Assembly: GCF_044464525.1 (NCBI RefSeq) | Contig: NZ_JBIQLE010000007.1 | Coordinates: forward strand, 62,001-126,000 | Direction: 5' to 3' | Source of the DNA: Pusillimonas sp044464525 | GTDB taxonomy: Bacteria > Pseudomonadota > Gammaproteobacteria > Burkholderiales > Burkholderiaceae_B | DNA: 64,000 bases | Part shown: piece by piece, positions 17,642-25,643 of the stretch | Layout: the number at the start of each line of letters is the position of its first letter | How positions within the stretch are numbered: the first letter of the stretch is position 1 | The notes under the pieces: model-generated | Databases searched by the model: none | Told to the model about the DNA's origin: nothing | Seen by the model: the letters and a program-made list of their open reading frames with translations, nothing else | Translations under genes and position numbers: made by a program

Positions 17642-18808
17642 TTATTCCTTGCCCGGATCGCGATAATTCTTCAGGGAGTCATCAATCTCCACATTGACCA
17701 GCTTGCCCTCCTGACGTTCGACCTGCCGGATGTAGATGGTCTGGTTGATGTCACGGGTGCCGGCGTCTATGGTGACCGGCCCTCGCGGACTGACGAACGA
17801 GATGCCGCGCACCGCTTGCATGAACGCCTCGGCTGACGTGTCGCCGCCGGTCTTTTTCAGGGTTTCGTCGATGATTCGCATTCCATCGTAGCCGCCTACC
17901 GACATGAAATTGGGGCGGTCGTTGGGGTAGGCTTTGTAGTAAGCGTCTGTATAAGCCTTGTTTTCCGCAGACTCATGCACTTCGGAGTAGTGATGCGCGG
18001 TTATTAGACCCAAGGCGGCATCGCCCATGGCGTCGATGCTGTCCTCGTCGGTCATGTCGCCGGTGGCGATGACGCGAATTCCCTCGGCGGCCAGGCCGCG
18101 CTCTTGGAAGCCTTTCAGGAAGGCAACGGGCAGTTCGCCGGCGGGCAGGAAAAGAAACACCACGTCGGGCTTGACGTCCTTGATGCGCTGCAAGAATGGG
18201 GCGAAGTCGGGACTATGCAGAGGCACGCGTATCTGGCCTACGATTTCGCCGCCGGCCTCGGTGTAGCTCTTCTGGAAGTAGCCTTCAGCGTCATATCCCG
18301 GGCCAAAATCCGCCACAAGGGTGATGGCTTTTTTCAGGTTGTTCTGTATCGCCCACGGCCCCAACGGGACGGTGTACTGTGCAACGGTTGCCGAGCTGCG
18401 CACGATGTTCGGCGAACGTGTTGTGAGGCTTGATGTGCCGGCGTTCATGACTATCATGGGCTTGTTGCCGCTGGTGGCAACGGCGGCGGCTGCGACTGCG
18501 CCGGGTGTCATGGCGAAGCCGGCCAGAATATCCACGTTGTCTCGTACGATCAGCTCTTGCGCCAAGCGTCGGCTGATCTCGGGCGCCGCCCCAGTATCGT
18601 CCTTAAGTATCACCTCTACCTTTCTGCCGTCGAGGGTGTTGTCATGCTGTTGAAGATACAGCCTTACCCCATGCTCGATTTGTTTTCCGTAGCCGGAAAA
18701 CACACCCGACATGGGCAGGACAAGCCCGACGCGCAGCGGCTCGGCGGCGGCGCCATTGCCCGCCAGGGCGCCCAGGGCCAAAGCGGCCAGTAAATGACGC
18801 AGTTTCAT
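17642..18808 (-). CDS. Liv-type ABC transporter substrate-binding protein, orphan
   Basis: Periplasmic binding protein of 388 residues. Residues 1-22 form a Sec signal peptide ending in GNGAAA, followed by EPLRVGLVLPMSGVFSGYGK, the ligand-binding entry of the Peripla_BP_6 family. ILAGFAMTPGAVAAA and VGGYDGMRIIDE are also typical. No permease or ATPase genes adjoin it, so it probably delivers to a Liv transporter elsewhere. Its sequence is clearly related to the two binding proteins at 31.6 and 33 kb. Position between pobA/pobR and a flavin monooxygenase suggests an aromatic acid ligand; that is inference. Confidence 0.9.
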   Translation of the reverse strand: MKLRHLLAALALGALAGNGAAAEPLRVGLVLPMSGVFSGYGKQIEHGVRLYLQQHDNTLDGRKVEVILKDDTGAAPEISRRLAQELIVRDNVDILAGFAMTPGAVAAAAVATSGNKPMIVMNAGTSSLTTRSPNIVRSSATVAQYTVPLGPWAIQNNLKKAITLVADFGPGYDAEGYFQKSYTEAGGEIVGQIRVPLHSPDFAPFLQRIKDVKPDVVFLFLPAGELPVAFLKGFQERGLAAEGIRVIATGDMTDEDSIDAMGDAALGLITAHHYSEVHESAENKAYTDAYYKAYPNDRPNFMSVGGYDGMRIIDETLKKTGGDTSAEAFMQAVRGISFVSPRGPVTIDAGTRDINQTIYIRQVERQEGKLVNVEIDDSLKNYRDPGKE

Positions 18809-18904
18809 GATGAGTCTCCTTAAGGGTTGTTCGAGATCGTTGTACGTTGGGGCTTATGTTTTTATTGTTCAGACTGCAGCTTTTCGTGCCGGTTTTTCCC
18901 TAGT

Positions 18905-20545
18905 TCAGGCATGGGCGAAGCCCAAGTTGCGATTCAATGCGGTAGCAAAGCCGTCATCAAGGCGATTGCCGCGCCAGGCGATATGCTGGTCGGGGCGAAT
19001 CAGCGCATAGTCGGCGCCATATAGGTCTCTTGCGGCATCGTTATTTATCTGTAGTTCTTTCAGCGGGAGCTTATTCAGGGCCTTTTCCGTTTCAGTGGCT
19101 GTCGCAGATTGCCCCATGTTCAACAGGGTAAAGCCGTGGCCGAAGCGGTCGAACAATGAGCTTCCGTCGCTCAGCCAGACGTGCGGAGCACGGTGGCCTG
19201 GGCGTCCGCAGGGCAAGTAGAGGTTCGCGGTGTCCGGTGGGGCGCAGCCCGGTTCGGCGGCAACTATGGGCGACTCCTCGTACCGCGCGCCCAGGTGTAC
19301 GCCCGGAATGGAGAATTCCTTGTAGGCATGAAAACCCAGATAGCTTCCCAGCGCGTTGCGCGACGCGTTTCCGGTAGGGGTGTCGGCTTCGATATCGGCA
19401 GGTATGGGCGTGTGGCCTATGCTGTCGGCGAACTGGCGTGCAAAGCCGGTATTGCGAAATGCCGCTGGACGACGCTCGGCCTCATAGCTTTCAAGCAGGT
19501 CGGGGCCGCCGTAGCCCTTGATCGCGGCCTCCAGTTTCCAGGCCAGGTTTGCAGCGTCTTCAATACCGGTGTTGTAGCCAAGCCCGCCGGTCGGGGTAAA
19601 TAGATGGGCTGCGTCGCCGGCCAGGAATACTCTGCCGGTGTGCATGCGTTCGGCCACCAATGCAAAGCCGGCGGTCCACGCGGAATTGCTGATTAGTTCG
19701 AAAGGCAGGTTGGCGCCGACCGCCGTTGCGATGCGACGACCGACGTCGTCGTCATCAGGTTGTTGCCCTTCGGACAGCTGGATATTGATAATGAAACGGC
19801 TTTGACCGTCTACCGAGACGATCAGCGAGCGTTGATCAGCATTCAAGGTCCAGTATTGCCATGCGCGTTTCCCTTTTACGCGGTCGTATAGCGCAGGCGC
19901 GCTAAAGTACGCGGCGGCCATGCGTCCGCCCATGAAACCGCGCTTTTCGCCCGACGTGCCGGCATAATGCAAACCCATCAGTGAACGCACTGTGCTGCGC
20001 GGACCGTCGCAGCCGACCAAGTACCGGGCGCGGCAATGTTTGACCGCGCCGTCCGCCCCCACGATTTCCGCCACGACGCTCTGGTCATCTTGTGTGACGT
20101 TCTGAACAGTAGACAGGTATTGCACACGATTGTGGGCATGGCTTTGCGCAGCGCGCAGCAGCACGGGTTCGACATAAAGCTGTGAGCAGCGGTGCGGCAG
20201 TTCGGGCGTGGGCCACAACGACTCGAGCTCGCGCAGACGGTTGGCGGCGAATGAGGACGATGGTTGCTGGAAACGTGCCAGTTCGTATGTGGACAAGCGC
20301 GTGAAATAAGCAACGTCGGTGGGGTGGTCGGGGGGCAGTCCGAGACCGCGTATTTCGGCTGCAAGGCCTAGTCGGCGGTAGTGCTCCATGGTGCGTGCGC
20401 TGTTGGCGTTGGCCGCCGGGTGCGTGCTGGTACCGGGCTTATCGTCGAAAACGTGCGTTGATATGCCGCGCATGCCCAACTCGGCAGCCAGAAACAGGCC
20501 TACCGGTCCGCCCCCGACGATGATGACGTCGCAATCGAAATTCAT
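18905..20545 (-). CDS. FAD-dependent aromatic monooxygenase (PheA/MhpA/TfdB family)
   Basis: Group A flavoprotein hydroxylase of 546 residues. DVIIVGGGPVGLFLAAELG is the dinucleotide-binding motif, YLVGCDGPRSTVR the DG motif, and VFLAGDAAHLFTPTGGLGYN the GD motif that binds FAD and NADPH. The C-terminal 150 residues fit the thioredoxin-like domain of phenol and 3-hydroxyphenylpropionate hydroxylases. ATG 20545 is used because the FAD motif follows directly and GGAG lies upstream. A LysR gene is divergent and an orphan binding protein is downstream, so this looks like a small uptake-and-hydroxylation unit. The exact substrate is not deducible. Confidence 0.88.
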   Translation of the reverse strand: MNFDCDVIIVGGGPVGLFLAAELGMRGISTHVFDDKPGTSTHPAANANSARTMEHYRRLGLAAEIRGLGLPPDHPTDVAYFTRLSTYELARFQQPSSSFAANRLRELESLWPTPELPHRCSQLYVEPVLLRAAQSHAHNRVQYLSTVQNVTQDDQSVVAEIVGADGAVKHCRARYLVGCDGPRSTVRSLMGLHYAGTSGEKRGFMGGRMAAAYFSAPALYDRVKGKRAWQYWTLNADQRSLIVSVDGQSRFIINIQLSEGQQPDDDDVGRRIATAVGANLPFELISNSAWTAGFALVAERMHTGRVFLAGDAAHLFTPTGGLGYNTGIEDAANLAWKLEAAIKGYGGPDLLESYEAERRPAAFRNTGFARQFADSIGHTPIPADIEADTPTGNASRNALGSYLGFHAYKEFSIPGVHLGARYEESPIVAAEPGCAPPDTANLYLPCGRPGHRAPHVWLSDGSSLFDRFGHGFTLLNMGQSATATETEKALNKLPLKELQINNDAARDLYGADYALIRPDQHIAWRGNRLDDGFATALNRNLGFAHA

Positions 20546-20752
20546 GCTCGCTCCACTGCTGTGAGTAATCCAAAATGTCACCGCACAATGTTGAGGCGGT
20601 TGAATAGCAGTGTGCGGCTGTCAGGACTATGTGTCTATATAATGGCTATCATTGTTTATATGCATTTAATTCATTATCGGCTTGGCCAAGTGTTGAACAG
20701 CCCATACTGACGAGGGTGCGCCTGCGAGCGCACTGGCACATGAGAGAACGAA
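20546..20752. promoter_or_regulatory. Divergent monooxygenase/LysR control region
   Basis: The gap between the two start codons is AT-rich around 20630-20680. It contains the interrupted palindrome AATG-GCTAT-CATT at 20641-20653, a plausible LysR-type half-site pair. Confidence 0.35.
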
Positions 20753-21706
20753 ATGCCCGACACCGCTCAACACCCAGCACACGATTTGAATTTTCTGTAT
20801 TTGGTAGACGCTCTTTACCGCGAAGGCAGTGTTTCGGGGGCGGCGCGTCGGCTCAATCTGACCCAACCCGCCGTCAGTCATGCTTTGGGCCGCTTAAGAG
20901 GGCGCTTCGGCGATCAGCTGTTTGTGCGCTCGGGGGCGGGCATGACGCCCACTCCGCTTGGCGAGCGAGTCGCATTGGGTGCGAGCAAGGCCCTGGCATT
21001 GATACAAACCGATATCCTGAATGAGCCGATGTTCGACCCCCGGGTGGCCGAACGGCGCTTTAACGTTGGCATGACAGATATGGGAGGCAGCGTCATCTTG
21101 CCCAAGGTGTTGCAGATGCTCGACCGAGAGGCCCCCGGCATCACCGTCCGGCCCAAAGTGGCCACCTCGTCAGAGATAGGTCAGATGCTCGAAAACGGAA
21201 GCGTTGACGTGGCTTGGGGTTATTTTGGTCATCTGGGCCCCAGCTTGTACCAGCAAAGCTTGTTTCGGCGCGCTTTAATCGGCATTCGCCGCAAAAGCCG
21301 GCGCCATGAGCCCATGACCCTGCAGACTTTCGTGGATACGCCGCACGTGATTGCCAGCGCTACGGCCGTCACCAATGAGTTGTTGCAGCAACGGCTGAAA
21401 GAGCGCGGCCATACTTTGAAAATCGCGCTCGAATGCCCTTATGTTCTTGCAGTGCCGGCCATCGTGGCAGGCACATCATGCATCGCTACCGTTCCTGATG
21501 AATTGGCGGAAGTTTTTCAGCGGCTGGCTGATATTGAAACGTTCGAACTGCCGCTGCCCATGCCCGACTTTACTGTCAAGCAGCATTGGCATGCGCGATT
21601 CAATGACGACGCCGGCCATCGTTGGTTCCGGGCGAAAGTATTCGAGTACGTGTCGGATGCTGAAGGAAATGTCGAAGACCTACCCTCAAAGAAAAACGGC
21701 GCTTGA
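20753..21706 (+). CDS. LysR-family transcriptional regulator
   Basis: 317 residues. The winged helix-turn-helix covers about 12-70 (EGSVSGAARRLNLTQPAVSH, then LGRLRGRFGDQLFVRSG), followed by an effector domain from about 95 on that begins RRFNVGMTDMG. It is divergent from the FAD monooxygenase and presumably controls it in response to an aromatic inducer. The form FVRSGAGMTPTPLGE resembles the NodD/LinR/NahR group of LysR proteins. The 3' end of the gene forms part of a terminator stem. Confidence 0.9.
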   Translation: MPDTAQHPAHDLNFLYLVDALYREGSVSGAARRLNLTQPAVSHALGRLRGRFGDQLFVRSGAGMTPTPLGERVALGASKALALIQTDILNEPMFDPRVAERRFNVGMTDMGGSVILPKVLQMLDREAPGITVRPKVATSSEIGQMLENGSVDVAWGYFGHLGPSLYQQSLFRRALIGIRRKSRRHEPMTLQTFVDTPHVIASATAVTNELLQQRLKERGHTLKIALECPYVLAVPAIVAGTSCIATVPDELAEVFQRLADIETFELPLPMPDFTVKQHWHARFNDDAGHRWFRAKVFEYVSDAEGNVEDLPSKKNGA

Positions 21707-21720
21707 TGAAGCGCCGTTTT
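21693..21720. terminator. Rho-independent terminator overlapping the LysR stop codon
   Basis: AAAACGGCGCTT (21693-21704) pairs perfectly with AAGCGCCGTTTT (21709-21720), loop GATG. The LysR stop codon TGA (21704-21706) is inside the hairpin. Confidence 0.88.
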
Positions 21721-21836
21721 ATAACAGCCGTATCAGCCAATCGTGGTTATCCCTCAGCGCTGCTGCATTTTCCGCGTTTTACATATTGAACCTTCGAGCG
21801 CTGATATTTCGCAGCTGGTAGGCTGGATGAGGCCGA

Positions 21837-22502
21837 TTAGTTCGAGCGAGCATCGGTAAGCGGCACGGACGTCATCTTTTGAAGCTCGTCAAAGCTTAAG
21901 CCGGGCACGAGCTCGATGACTTTGACGCCCTCGGAGGTAAGGTCGAAGACGGCGACGTCAGAATATATGCGGCTGACGCACTCGACACCCGTAACGGGGT
22001 AGGTGCATTCGGGCACCAGCTTGCAATCGCCTTTTTTGGTCAGTAAATCCATCATCACGTAGGTTTTCTTGGCGCCGATGGCCAGGTCCATGGCGCCGCC
22101 CACGGCGGGAATGGCGTCGGGTGCGCCGGTGCTCCAGTTGGCCAGGTCGCCGTTGGCGGCTACCTGAAAGGCGCCCAGCACGCAGACGTCGAGGTGGCCG
22201 CCGCGCATCATGGCGAAGCTGTCGGCATGATGGAAGTAGCAACCGCCGTCCAGAAGGGTGACAGGCTGTTTGCCGGCGTTGATCAGGTCGTAGTCTTCTT
22301 CGCCCTTTGCCGGGGCCGGGCCCATGCCGATGACGCCGTTTTCACTGTGCAGGATAACTTCGCGGTCGGCGGGCAGGTGGTTGGCGACCTTTGTGGGCAG
22401 GCCGATGCCCAGGTTGACGACTGCACCGTCGGCAATATCCATGGCGACGCGCGCGGCCATTTCGTCGCGTGTCCAGGCGGGGATGGTTTTAGTTTCGCTC
22501 AT
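21837..22502 (-). CDS. pcaJ: 3-Oxoadipate CoA-transferase, beta subunit
   Basis: Transfers CoA from succinyl-CoA to 3-oxoadipate together with PcaI, the penultimate step of the beta-ketoadipate pathway. 221 residues; VNLGIGLPTKVANHLP is the CoA-transferase family 2 start and SENG at 53-56 carries the catalytic glutamate (Glu54). The beta subunit follows pcaI by 10 bp. The C-terminal MTSVPLTDARSN is shorter than in some homologues, which is not alarming. The pair sits opposite pcaR. No thiolase gene (pcaF) follows, so the last step must be encoded elsewhere. Confidence 0.94.
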   Translation of the reverse strand: MSETKTIPAWTRDEMAARVAMDIADGAVVNLGIGLPTKVANHLPADREVILHSENGVIGMGPAPAKGEEDYDLINAGKQPVTLLDGGCYFHHADSFAMMRGGHLDVCVLGAFQVAANGDLANWSTGAPDAIPAVGGAMDLAIGAKKTYVMMDLLTKKGDCKLVPECTYPVTGVECVSRIYSDVAVFDLTSEGVKVIELVPGLSFDELQKMTSVPLTDARSN

Positions 22503-22512
22503 GACGCTGTCC

Positions 22513-23211
22513 TTAATCTTGTTTGAAGCCCGCGGGACCGGTGGCGGTACGCGGCACTTTCACAATGTGTTTGACGAACAGGCCGGGCGTGACCACGGTT
22601 TCGGGGTCGATCTGGCCGAGTTCGACGATCTCGTGCACCGATGCGATGGTGCACTTGGCGGCGGTAGCCATGATGGGACCAAAGTTGCGGGCCGTTTTCC
22701 GATACAGCAGATTGCCCCAGCGATCGCCGGTTTCGGCCTTGATAAGCGCAAAGTCGGCGAAGATCGGGTGCTCTAGCACATAGTGGCGACCATTGATTTC
22801 GCGAACTTCCTTCCCCTTGGCCAGTTCGGTGCCGTAGCCCGTGGGCGTGAAGAAAGCACCGATGCCGGCGCCAGCGGCGCGAATGCGCTCGGCCAGGTTG
22901 CCTTGCGGAACCAGCTCGAGCTCGAGCTTGCCCGAGCGGTAGAGTTCGTCGAATACGTAGGAATCGGCCTGGCGCGGGAAAGAACAAATGATCTTGCGCA
23001 CGCGGCCCGCTTTCAGCAAAGCGGCCAAGCCGATCTCGGCGTTGCCGGCGTTGTTGTTGACGATGACGAGATCTTTGGCGCCCTGGGCGATAAGGCCGTC
23101 GATAAGTTCGGCCGGTTGGCCCGCACCGCCGAAGCCGCCGATCATGACGGTTGCACCGTCGTTGATTCCGGCCAGGGCCTGCTCGATTGAAGGAGAGATT
23201 TTATTAATCAT
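22513..23211 (-). CDS. pcaI: 3-Oxoadipate CoA-transferase, alpha subunit
   Basis: 232-residue alpha subunit. GATVMIGGFGGAGQPAELID near residues 19-38 is the CoA-transferase family 1 signature and FFTPTGYGTELAKGKE near 119 is a conserved substrate-side loop. It is the first gene of pcaIJ and reads away from the pcaR promoter region. Succinate CoA-transferases for other 3-keto acids (ScoAB, AtoDA) are similar, but linkage to pcaR and the other pca genes supports 3-oxoadipate. Confidence 0.93.
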   Translation of the reverse strand: MINKISPSIEQALAGINDGATVMIGGFGGAGQPAELIDGLIAQGAKDLVIVNNNAGNAEIGLAALLKAGRVRKIICSFPRQADSYVFDELYRSGKLELELVPQGNLAERIRAAGAGIGAFFTPTGYGTELAKGKEVREINGRHYVLEHPIFADFALIKAETGDRWGNLLYRKTARNFGPIMATAAKCTIASVHEIVELGQIDPETVVTPGLFVKHIVKVPRTATGPAGFKQD

Positions 23212-23369
23212 GTTTCCAGTACGAACATTTTGTTGAAAATAGGTGGTTTCGTTCTTATAATGAATTTTTATTCGGATGTAGAACTATTTCTATTAAGGAT
23301 AATCAGGCGGGGCCCGCTTGTCAATGATAGCGGGTCAGCTTCGCCAGTGGCTTTTCCTGAGGTTTTTTC
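23212..23369. promoter_or_regulatory. Divergent pcaI/pcaR promoter region with a shared 10-mer
   Basis: The AT-rich gap holds AAATGTTCGT on the minus strand at 23221-23230, just upstream of pcaI. The same 10-mer recurs at 31522-31531 before the binding-protein gene at 31599. It is a candidate IclR/PcaR half-site. A TATAAT at 23257-23262 could serve as a -10. Confidence 0.45.
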
Positions 23370-24200
23370 ATGAATTCCCCCGACCCAATTTCGAATGATT
23401 CCCTTGCCGGCGGCACGGCGGACGAGGCCCCAAAGCCGGGCGATAGCTACGTGCGCTCTTTCGCACGAGGGCTGGCGGTCTTGCGCAGTTTCGGAGCCGA
23501 GGCGCCGGCCCAAACCCTTTCGGAGGTGGCTGAGCGCACTGGCCTGACCCGCGCCGGGGCGCGCCGCATTCTGCTGACCTTGTTAAGCCTCGGCTATGTA
23601 TCAATGGAAGGCAGGCTGTTTCGCCTTACTCCCAAAGTGCTGGAACTGGGCTTTGCTTATCTAAGCTCGCTACCGGTGTGGTCGCAGGCCCAGCCCATCA
23701 TGGAGGCGCTGGTTGAAGAATTGCGTCAGTCCTGTTCCATCGCAGTGCTGGATGGCAGCGAAATCGTCTACGTCTTGCGCGTGCCGGCGCATCGCATCAT
23801 GTCGATCAACCTGGGTGTCGGCAGCCGACTGCCGGCCGATTGCACCTCGATGGGAAGGGTGCTGCTGGCAGGCCTGGCCGACGACGAGCTCGAGGAGCGA
23901 ATCGCCACTATGAAGCTCGAGCCCCATACTTCCACCACCATCGTTGATCGGGGGGCATTGATCGAAGAGATCAGGCAGGTGCGGGTCCAGGGATGGAGCC
24001 TGGTTTACGAAGAGCTCGAGCCAGGCCTGGTGTCAGTCGCGGCGCCCATTCGAGCCCAAGACGGCCGCGTGGTGGCGGCATTGAACGTAAGCGGCCACGC
24101 CCGCGCCATCACGCCAGAGCATCTGCTTAAAGTATGCTTGCCACGCCTGCTTGCCGCAGCAGCCAAGATCAATATGGCCACCAGCCCACGGCACGTTTGA
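23370..24200 (+). CDS. pcaR: IclR-family regulator of the beta-ketoadipate pathway (PcaR)
   Basis: 276 residues. YVRSFARGLAVLRSF followed by an N-terminal winged helix (TLSEVAERTGLTRAGARRIL, residues 50-69) and an IclR effector domain from about 90 to 265 (RLPADCTSMGRVLLA, then SLVYEELEPGLVSVAAPI). PcaR/PobR/PcaU proteins bind 3-oxoadipate or protocatechuate and control pca operons; divergence from pcaIJ supports PcaR. The start follows a purine-rich stretch (CCTGAGG). Downstream lies a repeat-dense region without genes. Confidence 0.92.
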   Translation: MNSPDPISNDSLAGGTADEAPKPGDSYVRSFARGLAVLRSFGAEAPAQTLSEVAERTGLTRAGARRILLTLLSLGYVSMEGRLFRLTPKVLELGFAYLSSLPVWSQAQPIMEALVEELRQSCSIAVLDGSEIVYVLRVPAHRIMSINLGVGSRLPADCTSMGRVLLAGLADDELEERIATMKLEPHTSTTIVDRGALIEEIRQVRVQGWSLVYEELEPGLVSVAAPIRAQDGRVVAALNVSGHARAITPEHLLKVCLPRLLAAAAKINMATSPRHV

Positions 24201-24212
24201 GTGCCGCCGATC

Positions 24213-24254
24213 AAGTACTGCCGCTTAAGTACTGCCGCTCAAGTGGTGCCGTCT
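24213..24254 (+). repeat. 14-bp tandem repeat, three copies
   Basis: AAGTACTGCCGCTT (24213), AAGTACTGCCGCTC (24227) and a decayed third copy AAGTGGTGCCGTCT (24241) stand head to tail, starting 13 bp after pcaR. Confidence 0.85.
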
Positions 24255-24273
24255 ATGCCACACTCCTGCGCAA

Positions 24274-24366
24274 GCCGCTCGAGGCGGGCTTTTCTGGGCC
24301 GGGCGTTGGAGGGCGCTGCCGCAAACCGCCCGACCGCCCGGCCCAGAAAAGCCCGCCTCGAGCGGC
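24274..24366. repeat. Perfect 32-bp inverted repeat forming a long hairpin
   Basis: The 32-bp arms at 24274-24305 and 24335-24366 are exact reverse complements, separated by 29 bp. The spacer can extend pairing through GGGCG and CGCCC. The core of the arm is CTCGAGGCGGGCTTTTCTGG. It is far longer than a rho-independent terminator, though GGGCTTTTC occurs in each arm. It may act as a terminator for pcaR or mark an insertion or excision event. Confidence 0.9.
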
Positions 24367-24434
24367 GCTCAAGAACCCAAATAAAACCGCGCTCAAGAAC
24401 CCAAATAAAACCGCGCTCAAGAACCCAAATAAAA
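24365..24434 (+). repeat. 24-bp tandem repeat, 2.9 copies
   Basis: Unit GCGCTCAAGAACCC plus AAATAAAACC occurs at 24365-24388 and 24389-24412 and as 22 bp at 24413-24434. Copies are identical. The first unit abuts the right arm of the 32-bp inverted repeat and the last runs into the next palindrome. Confidence 0.92.
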
Positions 24435-24474
24435 GCACCCCAAAAGTTGGACATAAATCCAACCTTTGGGGTGC
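24435..24474. repeat. 17-bp inverted repeat with IS3-like end sequence
   Basis: Arms 24435-24451 and 24458-24474 pair with one mismatch around a 6-nt loop. Each arm reads inward as GCACCCCAAA, then (A/G)GTTGGA, resembling terminal inverted repeats of IS3-family elements. With no interior it could be a minimal leftover of an insertion sequence, or a terminator facing the lipoprotein gene. The rest of the gap to 24541 shows nothing else. Confidence 0.6.
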
Positions 24475-24541
24475 AGTTTACAGCGGGAAGGAGTCAAAGA
24501 AACGCGCCTTCGCATACGAAGCGCCTTGGCTTTTCCAGCCT

Positions 24542-25168
24542 TTAGTTGGCAGAGCCGTCCTGGATAGGCGCAGACCCCCGCTCATCAAGAGGCTCAACCT
24601 TGGTTCCTTCCAGCGACACGCCCGCCGCCAAGCCGGCATTGGTCATCACAAAACCCACCACAGGCTCATTCAGGGTGTTCAGATCGACCGCCCCCGTGGC
24701 ACTGACATTGGCGACGGCAACTGTGGCGTCAACCCCCGCAGTCCAGCCGTTGCTCGCCAGGAATTTGTCCAGAGCATCTTGAGTCTTGAAGACGAAAATA
24801 ATGGCTTTGGACTGTGCTCCGGCCTGCAGGCCGATCGAGCCGCTGGTGGTGGTGAAGTAGCCTCGGTTTTGGCCGCCGACCTTCAGCACACCTTCGCCAT
24901 GCTCGGCGCCCACGATGAAGCTGCCGCCCAGGACGCGAGGAAAGATCAGCACACCTTTTGATTGGGAAACCAATTCGCGTGAATTGGGAGCCACTTCGTA
25001 AAGCCGTTTCAGGGCCGCATCGGCTCGCTGATCAGTGTCGGCTCGCTTCTCGGCACTGGTTTGCTGGGACTGCGGCACCGTCGTGGTGCAAGCCGCCAGC
25101 GCCAGGCCGGCTGACGCGATAGCGACAGCGACCAATGTGCGTGGAATGAGATTTGTTTTTTTAGTCAT
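24542..25168 (-). CDS. YSC84-domain lipoprotein
   Basis: 208-residue predicted lipoprotein. The signal peptide ends in the lipobox LAAC with the lipidated cysteine at 27. The rest, from about residue 60 on (GVLIFPRVLGGSFIVGAEHG, later GSIGLQAGAQSKAIIFVF), matches the YSC84/SYLF lipid-binding fold often annotated BPSL1445 in Burkholderiales. Such proteins are envelope components of unknown exact function. AGTA-rich sequence precedes the ATG. No operon partner is apparent; the next gene downstream on this strand is past the repeat region. Confidence 0.85.
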   Translation of the reverse strand: MTKKTNLIPRTLVAVAIASAGLALAACTTTVPQSQQTSAEKRADTDQRADAALKRLYEVAPNSRELVSQSKGVLIFPRVLGGSFIVGAEHGEGVLKVGGQNRGYFTTTSGSIGLQAGAQSKAIIFVFKTQDALDKFLASNGWTAGVDATVAVANVSATGAVDLNTLNEPVVGFVMTNAGLAAGVSLEGTKVEPLDERGSAPIQDGSAN

Positions 25169-25330
25169 GCCTTACTCTCCAGTACTGGGAAATGGAACAG
25201 GGTAGAAGTTGCATGCGTGCGCCGAATGCTGCGTGTCAACGCGCAGGCAATAGGTGAGGCATTGCAAGAAGTGTACCCGGCTATGGCGGCTTGGGGTGAC
25301 TAAGTGCCCAGACTTCGCCCGTATGGCCGC

Positions 25331-25522
25331 TTATTTTTGTGCGGTGCGAGCCGCGTCCTGGATGCTGTCCCCAACTTTTTCCATTTCTTGTCCCGCTTGG
25401 CTCACAGCCTTGTCGATCTCTTTGCCGGCTTTTTCGGCCGGACCCTCTCGTTCACATCCGGCGAGGGATAAGGCAAGAACTGCCATGGTAGCCAGGCTTA
25501 TCAATGATTTCTTATTGAGCAT
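25331..25522 (-). CDS. Small lipoprotein, entericidin-like length
   Basis: 63-residue protein MLNKKSLISLATMAVLALSL, then AGCEREGPAEKAGKEIDKAV and a lysine/glutamate-rich helix. Lipobox LAGC gives a mature lipidated peptide of about 40 residues with heptad-like spacing, so it may form a surface helix on the inner leaflet of the outer membrane. ATG 25522 has AAGGA 6-7 bp upstream; a longer in-frame start at 25564 is less likely. Function unknown. Confidence 0.75.
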   Translation of the reverse strand: MLNKKSLISLATMAVLALSLAGCEREGPAEKAGKEIDKAVSQAGQEMEKVGDSIQDAARTAQK

Positions 25523-25643
25523 GCGTTTTTCCTTTTTAGTTTTGGACATTCCACGGGGGCGCATGGCGCACCCCCGTATAAAGGCATTTTGGGCTAGTTC
25601 CGCCGCATGTTCAACGTCGGCAACAATTGTTATCTTCTATTGC

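Noticed and set aside
24365..24434. Possible CRISPR array
   Set aside because: The repeats are directly tandem with no spacers and only about three copies.
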